Shown here in pieces: positions 25,344 to 34,524 of a DNA stretch of 64,000 bases. The notes beneath the pieces are model-generated. The model ran no database searches. It was not told the DNA's origin and worked only from the letters and a program-made list of their open reading frames with translations. The stretch covers positions 2,872,574 to 2,936,573 of the forward strand of contig NZ_CM003594.1 of NCBI RefSeq assembly GCF_001435295.1, read 5' to 3'. Origin of the DNA: Psychrobacter sp. P11F6 (GTDB lineage: Bacteria; Pseudomonadota; Gammaproteobacteria; Pseudomonadales; Moraxellaceae). Both the position numbers and the translations under genes were made by a program. How positions within the stretch are numbered: position 1 is the first letter of the stretch; each line of letters opens with the position of its first letter.

Positions 25344-25926
25344 TAAACAGCTCACTGCCCTGCCGTGCAGGATGTGAATTATAGCTTGGCTCCATGATTT
25401 CAATATCAAAACGCTGCTCAAAACGCCGCTGATATTCAGCTTTTGTACCGCCAAACGGTGGTTCTTCTCGTCCAAAGTCTTTATCAAAGAGCAAACCAAT
25501 CAGCTTACCATTCGGTTTCAGTAACGCTGCCATCTGCTGCACATACTCGTCACGGCGTGATGGATTTATCGCACAAAAAAACGTCTGCTCAAGCACCCAA
25601 TCAAACTGATGCTGCTCAGGCGATAACTCAAAAAAGTCGGCACAGATTAAATGCTCAACTGGAAAGTCAGGATAACGCTCAGCAAACGCTGCAATCGGCG
25701 CTGGGGCAAAATCAACCAAGGTGACATTGGTAAACCCTTGCTCATGTAAATAACCTACCTCGTAAGCATTACCCGCACCCGGCACTAGAATCGCTTGCTC
25801 TTTGGCAGATTCGGGCAGTTGGTCAATATAGGCTTTGAGCGGTGGCGATACCTGTCCCATGTCCCAACCGATACTGTCTTGCTCATAACGCTGCTGCCAA
25901 AACTGCGCTTGATTGACATTTTCCAT
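25321..25926 (-). CDS. TPMT-family SAM-dependent methyltransferase
   Basis: A 201-residue class I methyltransferase. QFWQQRYEQDSIGWDMGQVS, followed by PP, is the typical start of the thiopurine S-methyltransferase family. The SAM-binding loop is ILVPGAGNAYEVGYLHEQGF, followed by NVTLVDFAPAPIAAFAER and HLICADFFEL. Then DWVLEQTFFCAINPSRRDEY and GKLIGLLFDKDFGREEPPFG match bacterial TPMT-like proteins. These enzymes methylate thiols or selenium and tellurium compounds; the actual substrate is not evident. It is convergent with the HD phosphohydrolase gene and overlaps its 3' end by 23 bases. Confidence 0.88.
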   Translation of the reverse strand: MENVNQAQFWQQRYEQDSIGWDMGQVSPPLKAYIDQLPESAKEQAILVPGAGNAYEVGYLHEQGFTNVTLVDFAPAPIAAFAERYPDFPVEHLICADFFELSPEQHQFDWVLEQTFFCAINPSRRDEYVQQMAALLKPNGKLIGLLFDKDFGREEPPFGGTKAEYQRRFEQRFDIEIMEPSYNSHPARQGSELFIKMRVKA

Positions 25927-26076
25927 ATGACATCCCTGTAGACAAACTTATTATTTAAACGACACGGTTTATATCGTTATGTCTTATCATATCAGGCTTA
26001 TCAGAACGTGTCTCATTTTAAAGATGGTGTTAAAAATGAGAACATGACGATTATGGATATTATTTAAATGAATCGT

Positions 26077-26751
26077 TTAATCTAATTTTCCTGTCTTCCC
26101 TGCCAGCATATCGTGCCAATGCTGATAATCAGGCATTGCGGTTGCGACCGTTTGCCAAAAGGCACGACTATGATTAGCATGGTGTAAATGACACAGCTCA
26201 TGGACGATGACGTATTCGGTGCACGCAATAGGATAAGCAGGCAGATACACAGACAACCAAATTCGGCGCGCACGCGTGTTACAACTGCCCCAGCGCGTAT
26301 GCATTTTTTTTAGGCGTATCTCATTGGCTGTCGCACCGACAATCGGTTGCCACTTTGCAAATAATGCAGATATCGCTTCAGAAAGATGTTGCCGATAATA
26401 GGCAAGTTTTTCATCATGGTTTAAAGTGAACGATTGCTCTACACCCCACAATGGCAAGGTACTATCAGCAGTTAAAGCTTGCGCTAAAGGAAGTTGTTGC
26501 CGTTTATACTGCTCTAATACTTGCGGATGGTTTGCTATCGCCCATGACACGCGTTTCATCACAGCCTGCGCAGCTTGGGCTGGGCTAATAAATAGTGGTA
26601 CAGATACCAGTAATTGATGTGGCTTTAAACGGAAATTGATATTTTTCACCCGCTTTTTGCTGATATGTAGCTCAATACCTGCTTGCGCCAAATGCTGTAT
26701 CGATTTTTCTAATAAGCGAGACTGATATGCTGGCGGCACATTCATGCTCAT
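26077..26751 (-). CDS. YgjP-type (DUF45) zinc metallopeptidase
   Basis: A 224-residue protein with RLKKMHTRWGSCNTRARRIW followed by LSVYLPAYP and the zinc motif YVIVHELCHLHHANHSRAFW (HExxH plus third His), the hallmarks of the YgjP/WSS-type M48-like family. The N-terminal KKRVKNINFRLKPHQLLVSV resembles the first beta strands of YgjP. The start overlaps the stop of the DUF1513 gene (ATGA), so translation is coupled to the iron operon; this is not a usual member of that operon. Role unknown; it is probably cytoplasmic, as there is no signal peptide. It is the last gene of the operon. Confidence 0.85.
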   Translation of the reverse strand: MSMNVPPAYQSRLLEKSIQHLAQAGIELHISKKRVKNINFRLKPHQLLVSVPLFISPAQAAQAVMKRVSWAIANHPQVLEQYKRQQLPLAQALTADSTLPLWGVEQSFTLNHDEKLAYYRQHLSEAISALFAKWQPIVGATANEIRLKKMHTRWGSCNTRARRIWLSVYLPAYPIACTEYVIVHELCHLHHANHSRAFWQTVATAMPDYQHWHDMLAGKTGKLD

Positions 26752-28289
26752 AGCGCTTGCAGATGATTATCAAACGACATCATATGGCATTGACTGTCTT
26801 TAACGATAGCTTGATTTGTAGTGACGATATCTGAGTTCGGTATAGATAAATCATTGACCGTTAATCTGGTCAATTGACCTTGCCCATCACTAACGATGAA
26901 AGCTGATTGCTCATCATGATTGGCTGTATTATTAGTACTTTGCCGCAAAAACACTGCTGCCCCTGCACAATCTGGTAGGCTAACGTCATTTATTAAGGTG
27001 CGAGTGTTTAAATCATAAATCGCTGCACAACCGCCAATTGGTGTGGTCACGCATAGTAGGTCACGCGCACTATCGACCACTACACTGGCGATATACTGAT
27101 GAAAGCGCTGCCATTGATCATTTGGCATAATAAGGGGTTTAAAATCCGTATCACCACGCTTATGGGTCAATACTAACGGCACATTGATATGCTTTTCGCC
27201 TTGGAATTGAATGCCTATCATCACCGTTCCATCGTCATGCATGGCTAGGTGACGCACGCTCATTTGATTGTGCTCAGGCATAATCTGCTCAAGTAAAGCA
27301 CCAGTATGACGATTAAGGTAAACCAATGAAGGACACATGCTGTCTAGATTTAGCTCTTCACGCGACGCTTGCTCGGTTTTGATACCGCCGTTAGCGATCA
27401 CTAACGTCTCGCCATCAGGATGCATAATCAGCTCATGCGGACCGATACCATGCGAGTTGTACTCTGCTATTTTTTTATAATTATCGTAAGCATCGTAGAT
27501 ACCGATTTTACCATCCAAACTTATGGTGTCATTCTCGGTCACATACAGCAATTCACCATCTAGGCTATAACAAGCGTGTCCATAAAAATGACGGTTGTTT
27601 GCAGCGTTAATGGCGAATTTTACTTGTCCTGTCGCAGTATCAAGCACCCAGAATTTTTCACTAGGACGACGACCTATCACCACGACGTCACGACTGCTAT
27701 GATTCTTCACCGTACTATCTTGATCACTAAGCACAGGCTGAACGACAATATCATGGACACGTTCAGGCATGGTCGTTTGCCAAACGATTTGTCGCTCAGC
27801 ATCAATACCGACCACACCAAAATCATTATCATCACGCTGATCATCATTTGCTAAGGCGCTATTTTTTGGCATAGACGCCACGCCGCTAACCCAACAAATG
27901 GGTCGGGTCAGTACGGTGGTGGTATGTGCCGCGCTAAAGTCAGCGACACTATGATGATTGGTATTATTCCTATCATCTAGCGATAAATAATAAGCGTGTT
28001 GCCATGCAGTAGCGGCTTGCTGACAAGCGTAACTAAACCGTGCTAGCTGGGGTGTTGGTGTAGAGGTTAACGACTGCAACTGCGAACGTATGCCTATGAC
28101 ATAATCCTGCAAGCGGGCATCAGGCTGACGCTGCTTGCGATAACGATGATGAATACCGACAAGCGCTACAGTACCCATTATAGTAGAAAGCATCGTCAAT
28201 GCTGATGTTGCCAGCAGCTCATTATTAGACTGCTTATCTTCTGGCTGCGGCTGTGATTTATTTGCTGTCTTAGTATCGATAGAGTGCAT
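26748..28289 (-). CDS. DUF1513-family beta-propeller-like protein
   Basis: A 513-residue protein with one N-terminal membrane anchor segment (ALTMLSTIMGTVALVGIHHR, about residues 30-50), then a repetitive beta-strand body. GHACYSLDGELLYVTENDTI, GIGPHELIMHPDGETLVIAN, VRHLAMHDDGTVMIGIQFQG and IASVVVDSARDLLCVTTPIG are the WD-like repeats of DUF1513. The family is encoded next to imelysin and di-heme oxidoreductase genes in many bacteria, consistent with this operon; its biochemical role in iron handling is not known. It starts 4 bases after the imelysin stop and is coupled to the downstream metallopeptidase. Confidence 0.83.
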   Translation of the reverse strand: MHSIDTKTANKSQPQPEDKQSNNELLATSALTMLSTIMGTVALVGIHHRYRKQRQPDARLQDYVIGIRSQLQSLTSTPTPQLARFSYACQQAATAWQHAYYLSLDDRNNTNHHSVADFSAAHTTTVLTRPICWVSGVASMPKNSALANDDQRDDNDFGVVGIDAERQIVWQTTMPERVHDIVVQPVLSDQDSTVKNHSSRDVVVIGRRPSEKFWVLDTATGQVKFAINAANNRHFYGHACYSLDGELLYVTENDTISLDGKIGIYDAYDNYKKIAEYNSHGIGPHELIMHPDGETLVIANGGIKTEQASREELNLDSMCPSLVYLNRHTGALLEQIMPEHNQMSVRHLAMHDDGTVMIGIQFQGEKHINVPLVLTHKRGDTDFKPLIMPNDQWQRFHQYIASVVVDSARDLLCVTTPIGGCAAIYDLNTRTLINDVSLPDCAGAAVFLRQSTNNTANHDEQSAFIVSDGQGQLTRLTVNDLSIPNSDIVTTNQAIVKDSQCHMMSFDNHLQAL

Positions 28290-28292
28290 TTT

Positions 28293-29441
28293 TTAATCGC
28301 CATCAGTACTGTTAAAGCCCACACGGATACCCAGCGCCGGAATCAATTGGCGCTTAATAAGACGTGTAATAGTTGTGAGGTGATCATACAGCTCTTGTTG
28401 AGTGGCTTTATCGGCAGTCCCTAAGTCTTCTGGCATTTGCGCTAATAGTGTGGTGGCATCAGCAAGCGCGGTCGATAAATTATCCGCGACTTCATTTTCA
28501 TTATTGCTGCCCAAAATAGCGGTCAAAACGGGATCCGTCAGTACTTCATTCAATGTCGCCAATTTAGCATTGATAATGGCACGGCTTTGCTCTGCGGTAG
28601 CGGCTGGCAAATGACCTTTTGCCTTTCCTGTTAAGCCTAACGGTTGATCGATGGCATTAGACTTCATGGTCTCAACCAACGAGAGTAAAGAATTAAACCA
28701 TTGATTCAATCCTTGATCGCTGTCAGCCGTTTTATCAATGGCTAATAGATTAGTGGCATTTTGCTGCCAGTTTTTCTCAATATCTTTTAAGCGTGTGCTC
28801 AAAGCACTGCTTGCACTCATCACATAAGCACATTGAGCAGCATCCAGACTGTCATTGGCATATAACGCTTCTTCTAATCCTGGCACCCCTTGCACGATGG
28901 CGCTCTCGTTAGCCAATTGCTCGGCGGTGAGCTTAGGATTGGCAGCGATTAGATCGGCAACGCCACTGTGTACCAGACCGCGCTCATCAGGATAGTAATT
29001 GATATATAAATTACTCATGCTGGCGGTCGCTGGACCAAAGTTAATCATCTCAGCGCCTGCCCATGCTTGTGCAAGCACTAGCCATTGATCGCGCAGTGCT
29101 TGCAGCTCATCACCGCTGACTGGTGCTTGCTGACAATGCTTTTGTGCCAAATCATGCAATAAATCACTCTGTTTTGCGGCATCCGCATAGGCTGGAATGA
29201 CAATGTCATTTGCCACATGGGTCAAATAGGTCTTTTCGGTCTCGGCACTAATATCGACAGCGGTAATTTTATCTCCACTACTATCTTTTTCTGCTGCGCT
29301 TGTAGATGCCGCCTTGTCTTGCGCAACTTTTTGGCTATCTACTTCTGGCGCTTTATTGTCATCAGCAGGTTTGACGCAGCTGATCAGCAAGCCTGCGCTT
29401 AAGGCCGATAAGGCCATCGCTAAAGCATGGTTTATTTTCAT
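28293..29441 (-). CDS. Imelysin (M75)-family lipoprotein, second paralogue
   Basis: A 382-residue lipoprotein (signal ending LLISC, Cys22) of the imelysin family. The body begins AEKTYLTHVANDIVIPAYAD, the usual imelysin start, and continues WAGAEMINFGPATASMSNLY with GVPGLEEALYANDS in place of GxHxxE. The GxHxxE iron-site motif seen in the other M75 protein of this operon is not conserved here (VPGLEE), so metal binding may differ. It is co-oriented with the di-heme oxidoreductase and lies 147 bases after it. Imelysins handle iron in the periplasm and are commonly Fur-regulated. Confidence 0.86.
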   Translation of the reverse strand: MKINHALAMALSALSAGLLISCVKPADDNKAPEVDSQKVAQDKAASTSAAEKDSSGDKITAVDISAETEKTYLTHVANDIVIPAYADAAKQSDLLHDLAQKHCQQAPVSGDELQALRDQWLVLAQAWAGAEMINFGPATASMSNLYINYYPDERGLVHSGVADLIAANPKLTAEQLANESAIVQGVPGLEEALYANDSLDAAQCAYVMSASSALSTRLKDIEKNWQQNATNLLAIDKTADSDQGLNQWFNSLLSLVETMKSNAIDQPLGLTGKAKGHLPAATAEQSRAIINAKLATLNEVLTDPVLTAILGSNNENEVADNLSTALADATTLLAQMPEDLGTADKATQQELYDHLTTITRLIKRQLIPALGIRVGFNSTDGD

Positions 29442-29588
29442 AAATTTCTCAATATTATTATCAATAATGGTTTAAATTCTAATCTTTATAAGCTCTGATC
29501 TCTAGTGTTTGATTGGGCGGATAACCTTATCAACACTTACTTTCTCAGTTATTACTCAGTCATTTAGCATAGATAAATGACCTTATCT

Positions 29589-31268
29589 CTATAATGACTG
29601 TAAGAACGCATTCAATTCAGAACGACCTTGTTTGTCGAGTTTGAGTACTTTTTGCTGTTGCTTTTGGGCTTCACCGCCGTGCCATAGCACCGCTTCCATC
29701 AACGTACGGGCGCGACCATCATGCAAAAATGTTGCTTGTGGATCAACCGTTTGTGCCAGACCAATGCCCCATAAAGCAGGCGTACGCCATTCATAAGAAT
29801 TGGCTAAAAACTCAACTTGGATATTTTTTGCGGGTAATTTCCCAGCAATCGTGCGATCGGCAAGATCATCACCCATGTCATGTAATAGTAAATCTGTATA
29901 AGGATAAATCACTTGTCCATGCTGCTCAAGATGGTCATCGTCAGTTTTTGGCAATTGATATCTTGGCGTATGGCAACTTTGACAACCCATATCATAAAAG
30001 CGTTTTTTGCCCGCTAGCACTAGCGTATCGTCAGCATCACGCCGATGCGGTACTGCCAAATTGCGTGTATAAAACTCCACAAACTTAGCCACTTCATCAT
30101 TGACTTCAACAGGCGGCTTGCCATCGCCTTGCTCATCAGCCCCAGTCGTCGCATTCATACAAGCCGTCTGTGTCGGCATACAGGATTCATGAGGACGTAT
30201 ATTTGAGGTCAAGCCCATATCTTCATTAAAAGCACTTTGGTTTTGAGTAATCAGCTTAGTTTGCCCAGCTTTCCAGCCAAAGCGTCCAAGAGCATGCTTG
30301 CCAGTCTGTGGATCCATGACCCAATTGAACTTGCCACTGATATCGCCATTCGTACTGTTTTTATTATCAACCGCTTGTTTTTTAATAGCTTCATCCGGTA
30401 TTTGCTCAAGTAATCCAAGCCCAATCATCGGTAAAGCCACTCGCGGCGACACCATCAAATCATCATCAAATGCACCATAACCCGGTTTGGTTAAATTAAA
30501 GGTGGGCGCACGCAATGTTTCGATATGACCATCTGCAAAAGTAACAGGCTTATCTGTCCACTGCACCGCAATTCTGGCTTCAGCAGGCACACCTTGGATG
30601 CCTCGATCTTGTAGCTGACCACCATACATAGGATGAACGACTTTTTCGATAAGTGAGTTTTGCAGTTGCTGACGCTGCTCATCGGTGGTCGCTGGCATCG
30701 CAAGGCGAATAAGCAAGCTATCGGCATCGTCATCACTGGTCATAGGTGCATGACCGCGACCGTCCTTGACATGGCACGACTGACAGGCAGCAACATTGAA
30801 CAATGCGCCCAGACCATCGCGGCTGTCAGTGCTGGCAGGGGCAATCACCCACGGTTGCCGAAAGAACGCATTACCAATAAAGAAATGCCCTTTTCGTGAT
30901 GCCGTCAAGTTTGATGAAGGTTTAGAGTAACTCTCAGCGCTGCTAATACTGATTCCTGTATCACCACCTTGCTTGACCTCTTGCGGATCAAAGCTTGCCA
31001 ATTGCTGCATTGGTACGCCAGCGAGCGTTTCGATGGTTTGCAGGCGTTCAGGTGTTAGCGTTGGGCTGTCAGCATTATTAATGGCAGATTTTTCGTTTTC
31101 AGAAACGTCATCAGACACACCGTCCGTCGGCTGACAAGCACTAAGGGATAGCACACATAGAATACCAAGCATTGGCTTTAACAGGGTGGTTTTGCTGACA
31201 AAAGGCGCATAAAAAGAGGCAGGGGTTTTGGTTTTGAAGATATTTGTGGTGTTCATCGTGGTGTTCAT
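29589..31268 (-). CDS. Di-heme oxidoreductase-family lipoprotein (DUF1111)
   Basis: A 559-residue protein. After a lipoprotein signal (LSLSAC) there are two c-type heme motifs, CQSCHVKDGRGH (about residue 162) and CQSCHTPRYQLP (about 424). Other family features are NLTKPGYGAFDDDLMVSPRV and GLAQTVDPQATFLHDGRART followed by LMEAVLWHGGEA. The family was named for CO2-responsive or iron-associated di-heme proteins next to imelysins. Heme attachment would need the Ccm system, part of which lies at the right of the window. A terminator candidate (31383-31419) lies between this gene and the upstream M75 gene, so it may have its own promoter. Confidence 0.87.
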   Translation of the reverse strand: MNTTMNTTNIFKTKTPASFYAPFVSKTTLLKPMLGILCVLSLSACQPTDGVSDDVSENEKSAINNADSPTLTPERLQTIETLAGVPMQQLASFDPQEVKQGGDTGISISSAESYSKPSSNLTASRKGHFFIGNAFFRQPWVIAPASTDSRDGLGALFNVAACQSCHVKDGRGHAPMTSDDDADSLLIRLAMPATTDEQRQQLQNSLIEKVVHPMYGGQLQDRGIQGVPAEARIAVQWTDKPVTFADGHIETLRAPTFNLTKPGYGAFDDDLMVSPRVALPMIGLGLLEQIPDEAIKKQAVDNKNSTNGDISGKFNWVMDPQTGKHALGRFGWKAGQTKLITQNQSAFNEDMGLTSNIRPHESCMPTQTACMNATTGADEQGDGKPPVEVNDEVAKFVEFYTRNLAVPHRRDADDTLVLAGKKRFYDMGCQSCHTPRYQLPKTDDDHLEQHGQVIYPYTDLLLHDMGDDLADRTIAGKLPAKNIQVEFLANSYEWRTPALWGIGLAQTVDPQATFLHDGRARTLMEAVLWHGGEAQKQQQKVLKLDKQGRSELNAFLQSL

Positions 31269-31382
31269 AAAGAGTACCTTAGTTCTAATCTAGAACCATT
31301 AAAATCGCATGCTATAAAGTGTTTCACTTCTAGTCGATAAGGTACAGCGATGTACTGACCTATCAGGCTATTTTAATATGGT

Positions 31383-31419
31383 AAAAAAAACACGCTGCCA
31401 ACGGTAGTCGACAACGTGT
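31383..31419 (-). terminator. Terminator or attenuator between the irpA-like and di-heme genes
   Basis: On the minus strand a 10-bp stem ACACGTTGTC / GGCAGCGTGT (two G-T pairs) with a 10-base loop is followed by eight T. It would stop or reduce read-through from the Fur-controlled M75 gene into the rest of the operon. Confidence 0.8.
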
Positions 31420-31563
31420 GTATTATACCTAAATTATTTTTCCATGAAAATAATTCTCATTAGCTTATAACGACTTGTCAGGCATTATCGATCAATGCTA
31501 TGTCGGTCAATACTATGTCAATCACTGCTATGCTTGCTGTTAAGCCAGTAAATTCGTGATCGG

Positions 31564-33024
31564 TTAAAACTGCGAACCTGCGTCAGCATCTAAATTGTCA
31601 ATACCGACCGCTTTTGCCGCATTTTCGATACCAGCTGTCAGCTCTTGTAGGCTAGTGATACTATTTTCAATCCAGCTACGACGGGTATTTTGCTCTTCAG
31701 CTGAAATACCTTGTTTGCTTACTTGACCAGCGGTGGCAATCATTTGATCAACTTTGATGCCTTCTTTTTCACCTTTTTCAACAATCACATTAAAGGCGGC
31801 TTCTACCTTAGCAAAGTCAGTCGCCAATTTATCAGCCGCTTCTTTGTTGTTGGTATCGACGAGGTAGTTTTTAACACCATAACCACCAACGCTCTTACCA
31901 GCGACTGTCTTATAGTTGCCGTTAAAGACATTTTGGATACCACGGGCATTGTTGGCATAGCTTAGATGGGTCAAATCACTGAAGCATTCGTGCTCATCTT
32001 CGGTAGAGCCCGTTACAAACGCAACCTGTATACGCTCAGAAGCAAGCTCACCCAATGCTAGGCTACCCATCTGATACATGATTTGGCGTAGACCATTATC
32101 GTATTTGCGAGCCATCAGGTCGCTACGTAAGGTATTCTCACTCTCAGGCTGCCACTCAGCTTCCATTGCAGTCAAATCATCAACCAATAATTGAGTCGCT
32201 GCTTTTAAGAACGCGCCACGACGCTCACATATACCAGCATCTTCATTGACCGTCTCACCGCTGGTACATTGACCCGCTTCAGTCGCATAATCAGTCACTG
32301 GACGATTGCCTGCACCCTCGCCAACACCGTTGTTATCTTGTCCCCATAGCATAAACTCAATCGCATGGTAGCCGGTCGTCACATTGGCTTCACTGCCACC
32401 TATCTCATTCATTTCTGCTAATAGCTCAGGAGTGATAGTACTGGTATTTTGTTTGATACTACCGACCGTAATGCTATCGCTATTGATGATATTGTCTTGG
32501 CTATTGTATTCACCTTCATAACCATCACTAACGTAATCAATCAGCGCCTCATCAAGTGGCCAAGCATTTACCTGTCCTTCCCAACCATCGATACTACCGA
32601 GTGCTCGTTTATCATTGGCTGTCACAAAACCTTCATCAAAACGGAAGATCTCAGTTTGCGAATACGGCTGGCGCGCGGCTTTATACGCCGCTTTTGCCGC
32701 ATCAAGGTTTGCTTGGGTTGGTGTTGTCACATAGGTCTCTACTGCTGTTTGCAGGACTTTAGCAGTATCTAGCGAATCTTTATAGGCCGCATGCGCCATG
32801 TTGGCATAGCTGATCATAAGTCTATCGGTATAAGCTTGATCAACCGCTGATAGTTTCGTCGTATCTGCAGCGGTTGTGTCTTGCACCGCTGTTTGCGTAT
32901 CGGCGGTAGAGTCTGTGTCTTCCTTGGCTTGCTTGGTACAACCCGACACCATTAACAACCCTGCAAGCACAGCAGCTAAAGTAGTTGGTAAAATCTTACG
33001 GCTCGTTACTGTGGTAATCGTCAT
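31564..33024 (-). CDS. irpA: Imelysin/IrpA-type iron-regulated M75 lipoprotein
   Basis: The RBS GAGGA fixes ATG 33024 rather than the longer frame, giving 486 residues. It has a lipoprotein signal (GLLMVSGC), then LMISYANMAHAAYKDSLDTA. The iron-site motif GYHAIEFMLWGQDNNG (GxHxxE) is intact, and RYVVTDYAT-type spacers surround a Cys-containing loop (QCTSGETVNEDAGICERRGA). Cyanobacterial IrpA and Pseudomonas imelysins share this order. They are periplasmic iron-binding proteins induced on iron starvation. A perfect 19-bp Fur-type palindrome lies 267 bases upstream at 33291-33309, and a terminator follows at 31383-31419. Symbol used by family; it is distinct from the second imelysin further down. 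Confidence 0.88.
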   Translation of the reverse strand: MTITTVTSRKILPTTLAAVLAGLLMVSGCTKQAKEDTDSTADTQTAVQDTTAADTTKLSAVDQAYTDRLMISYANMAHAAYKDSLDTAKVLQTAVETYVTTPTQANLDAAKAAYKAARQPYSQTEIFRFDEGFVTANDKRALGSIDGWEGQVNAWPLDEALIDYVSDGYEGEYNSQDNIINSDSITVGSIKQNTSTITPELLAEMNEIGGSEANVTTGYHAIEFMLWGQDNNGVGEGAGNRPVTDYATEAGQCTSGETVNEDAGICERRGAFLKAATQLLVDDLTAMEAEWQPESENTLRSDLMARKYDNGLRQIMYQMGSLALGELASERIQVAFVTGSTEDEHECFSDLTHLSYANNARGIQNVFNGNYKTVAGKSVGGYGVKNYLVDTNNKEAADKLATDFAKVEAAFNVIVEKGEKEGIKVDQMIATAGQVSKQGISAEEQNTRRSWIENSITSLQELTAGIENAAKAVGIDNLDADAGSQF

Positions 33025-33290
33025 ACATATCCTCAAAAAGTATCGCAAAAGAAAAATGGGCTTTGAATAAAGAGCATTAGGGCATATCCTCATTTTAAAT
33101 AATGCTGATAAAAATGAGATGAATGACAGTCAAATGAGAAAAACAGCACACATAATATCAAGATATTGACCAGAATTTGATACTATTAGACAAAATTTAG
33201 CTATTTTTGGTCCATTTAGAAAAGCCTCAAATGAACTGACAACCTACCCTAGTATCGCCACAATAACAAAGCTTTGTAAATTATAGTGTT

Positions 33291-33309
33291 ATTGATAATC
33301 ATTATCAAT
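33291..33309 (-). promoter_or_regulatory. Fur box upstream of the irpA-like operon
   Basis: ATTGATAATCATTATCAAT is a perfect 9-1-9 inverted repeat matching the Fur consensus core GATAATNATTATC. It lies 267 bases before the irpA start and 207 bases past the end of the OmpA-family gene, so it can only serve the irpA operon. The following AT-rich stretch (33310-33335) may hold the promoter. The spacing to the start is long, so the transcript would have an unusually long 5' leader. Confidence 0.9.
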
Positions 33310-33450
33310 ATTTAATTGATATTAATATAACCATTTAGCTAACGATTGTCTTATAAATAGAAACACCAAAAATATTTTAATATTGATTTAAAACTAACGG
33401 AATTCTCATACCTAAAATCATTTTCAACTTGAAATCTAAATATCAGGCAT

Positions 33451-33483
33451 AAAAAAAGGCCAGTTTATCACTGACCTTTTTTA
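33451..33483 (-). terminator. Terminator of the OmpA-family lipoprotein gene
   Basis: Minus-strand hairpin AAGGTCAGT / ACTGGCCTT (one mismatched pair) with a five-base loop, followed by seven T. It lies 33 bases past the gene stop. It is A/T-flanked on both sides and might also work on the other strand. Confidence 0.82.
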
Positions 33484-33515
33484 ACACTATAATGACAGCT
33501 AGACCATCGTATGAA

Positions 33516-34169
33516 TTAACGTACGTTGTTTGGCGCATTGATGGTTAATTCAACACGGCGGTTTTGCTGACGACCATACTCGCTGCTGTTATCAGCAACT
33601 GGGCGAGACTCACCATAAGCGACGACATTGATACGACTAGAAGCCACACCGCGTGCGCTTAAATAGTTCGCTACTGCGTAAGCACGATCGCGTGACAGTT
33701 TCATGTTATAAGCATCAGAACCTTTGCTATCAGTATGACCAGCAACCGTTATCGTGTTTTGGTTATACTCATTTAGCGTTGATGCAAGCTTATCAAGCGT
33801 TGGTCTAAATGATGGGTTTAAAGACGCATCATCAAATGAGAAAGTGATGTTGCCTGGCATTACTAGGTCAATATTACCATTCGCATTTGGCGTAACGGTT
33901 ACACCCGTACCAGCCATTTGCTGCTCAAGCTGCTTGGCTTGACGCTCCATGTAGTAACCAACACCAGCACCCAAAGCTGCGCCAATCGCGGCATCACGAC
34001 CTGTGTTATCACCACCTGTTGCTTTTGAAATTGCGCCGCCGCCTAAAGCACCTGCCAATGTACCGATAGCAGTTTTGTTCAAGCGTTGTTGTCCAGTGTT
34101 TGGATCAGTAGCACAACCGCTAAGAGCTAGACCTGACGCTACTGCTGCAATCATTAATGTATTACGCAT
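33516..34169 (-). CDS. OmpA-family lipoprotein with glycine-zipper domain (YiaD-like)
   Basis: Start ATG 34169 is set by RBS AGAGGAAATATT; an in-frame start at 34244 is not used. The 217-residue product has a lipoprotein signal ending GLALSGC. Next is a glycine-zipper segment (GALGGGAISKATGGDNTGRD, then AAIGAALGAGVGYYM), then an OmpA C-terminal peptidoglycan-binding domain: TITVAGHTDSKGSDAYNMKL, RAYAVANYLSARGV, INVVAYGESRPVADNSSEYG and RQQNRRVELTI. The Asp and Arg that hold diaminopimelate are in place. It resembles YiaD of E. coli, a lipoprotein that anchors the outer membrane to peptidoglycan. It is monocistronic. Confidence 0.92.
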   Translation of the reverse strand: MRNTLMIAAVASGLALSGCATDPNTGQQRLNKTAIGTLAGALGGGAISKATGGDNTGRDAAIGAALGAGVGYYMERQAKQLEQQMAGTGVTVTPNANGNIDLVMPGNITFSFDDASLNPSFRPTLDKLASTLNEYNQNTITVAGHTDSKGSDAYNMKLSRDRAYAVANYLSARGVASSRINVVAYGESRPVADNSSEYGRQQNRRVELTINAPNNVR

Positions 34170-34524
34170 AATATTTCCTCTTAAGTTTAAAAAATTATAG
34201 ACAAACAAAGTGTGCTTTTTATAAATATTTTCTGTTAATTCCATCTAAATGCTTAATATACACTCGTCATTATTATGGCAATTACAATCTAATCATGTGT
34301 AATATTTTGTCACACCTGTGTATGAGAAGTGCAGAATGATTTAATGAGACTTTCACAGTGATTGGATACGTTTGTGTTCTCACTTTTAACTATCCATTAG
34401 CGCAAGGTGTTATCACAAGTCACGTTTACACTCGTACACTCTGAACCGTTTCTGCTAAAATTGTGCAATAAAACTGGCAATGAATCATTTATATACTAAT
34501 AAGACTGACCGAAAAGGATTTAGC
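34170..34524. other. Intergenic region between OmpA-family and acyltransferase genes
   Basis: About 355 bases between divergent genes; it should hold both promoters. The plus-strand start at 34480 is discounted because RBS AAAGGA supports ATG 34525. I see no repeat, RNA gene or operator. Confidence 0.5.
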
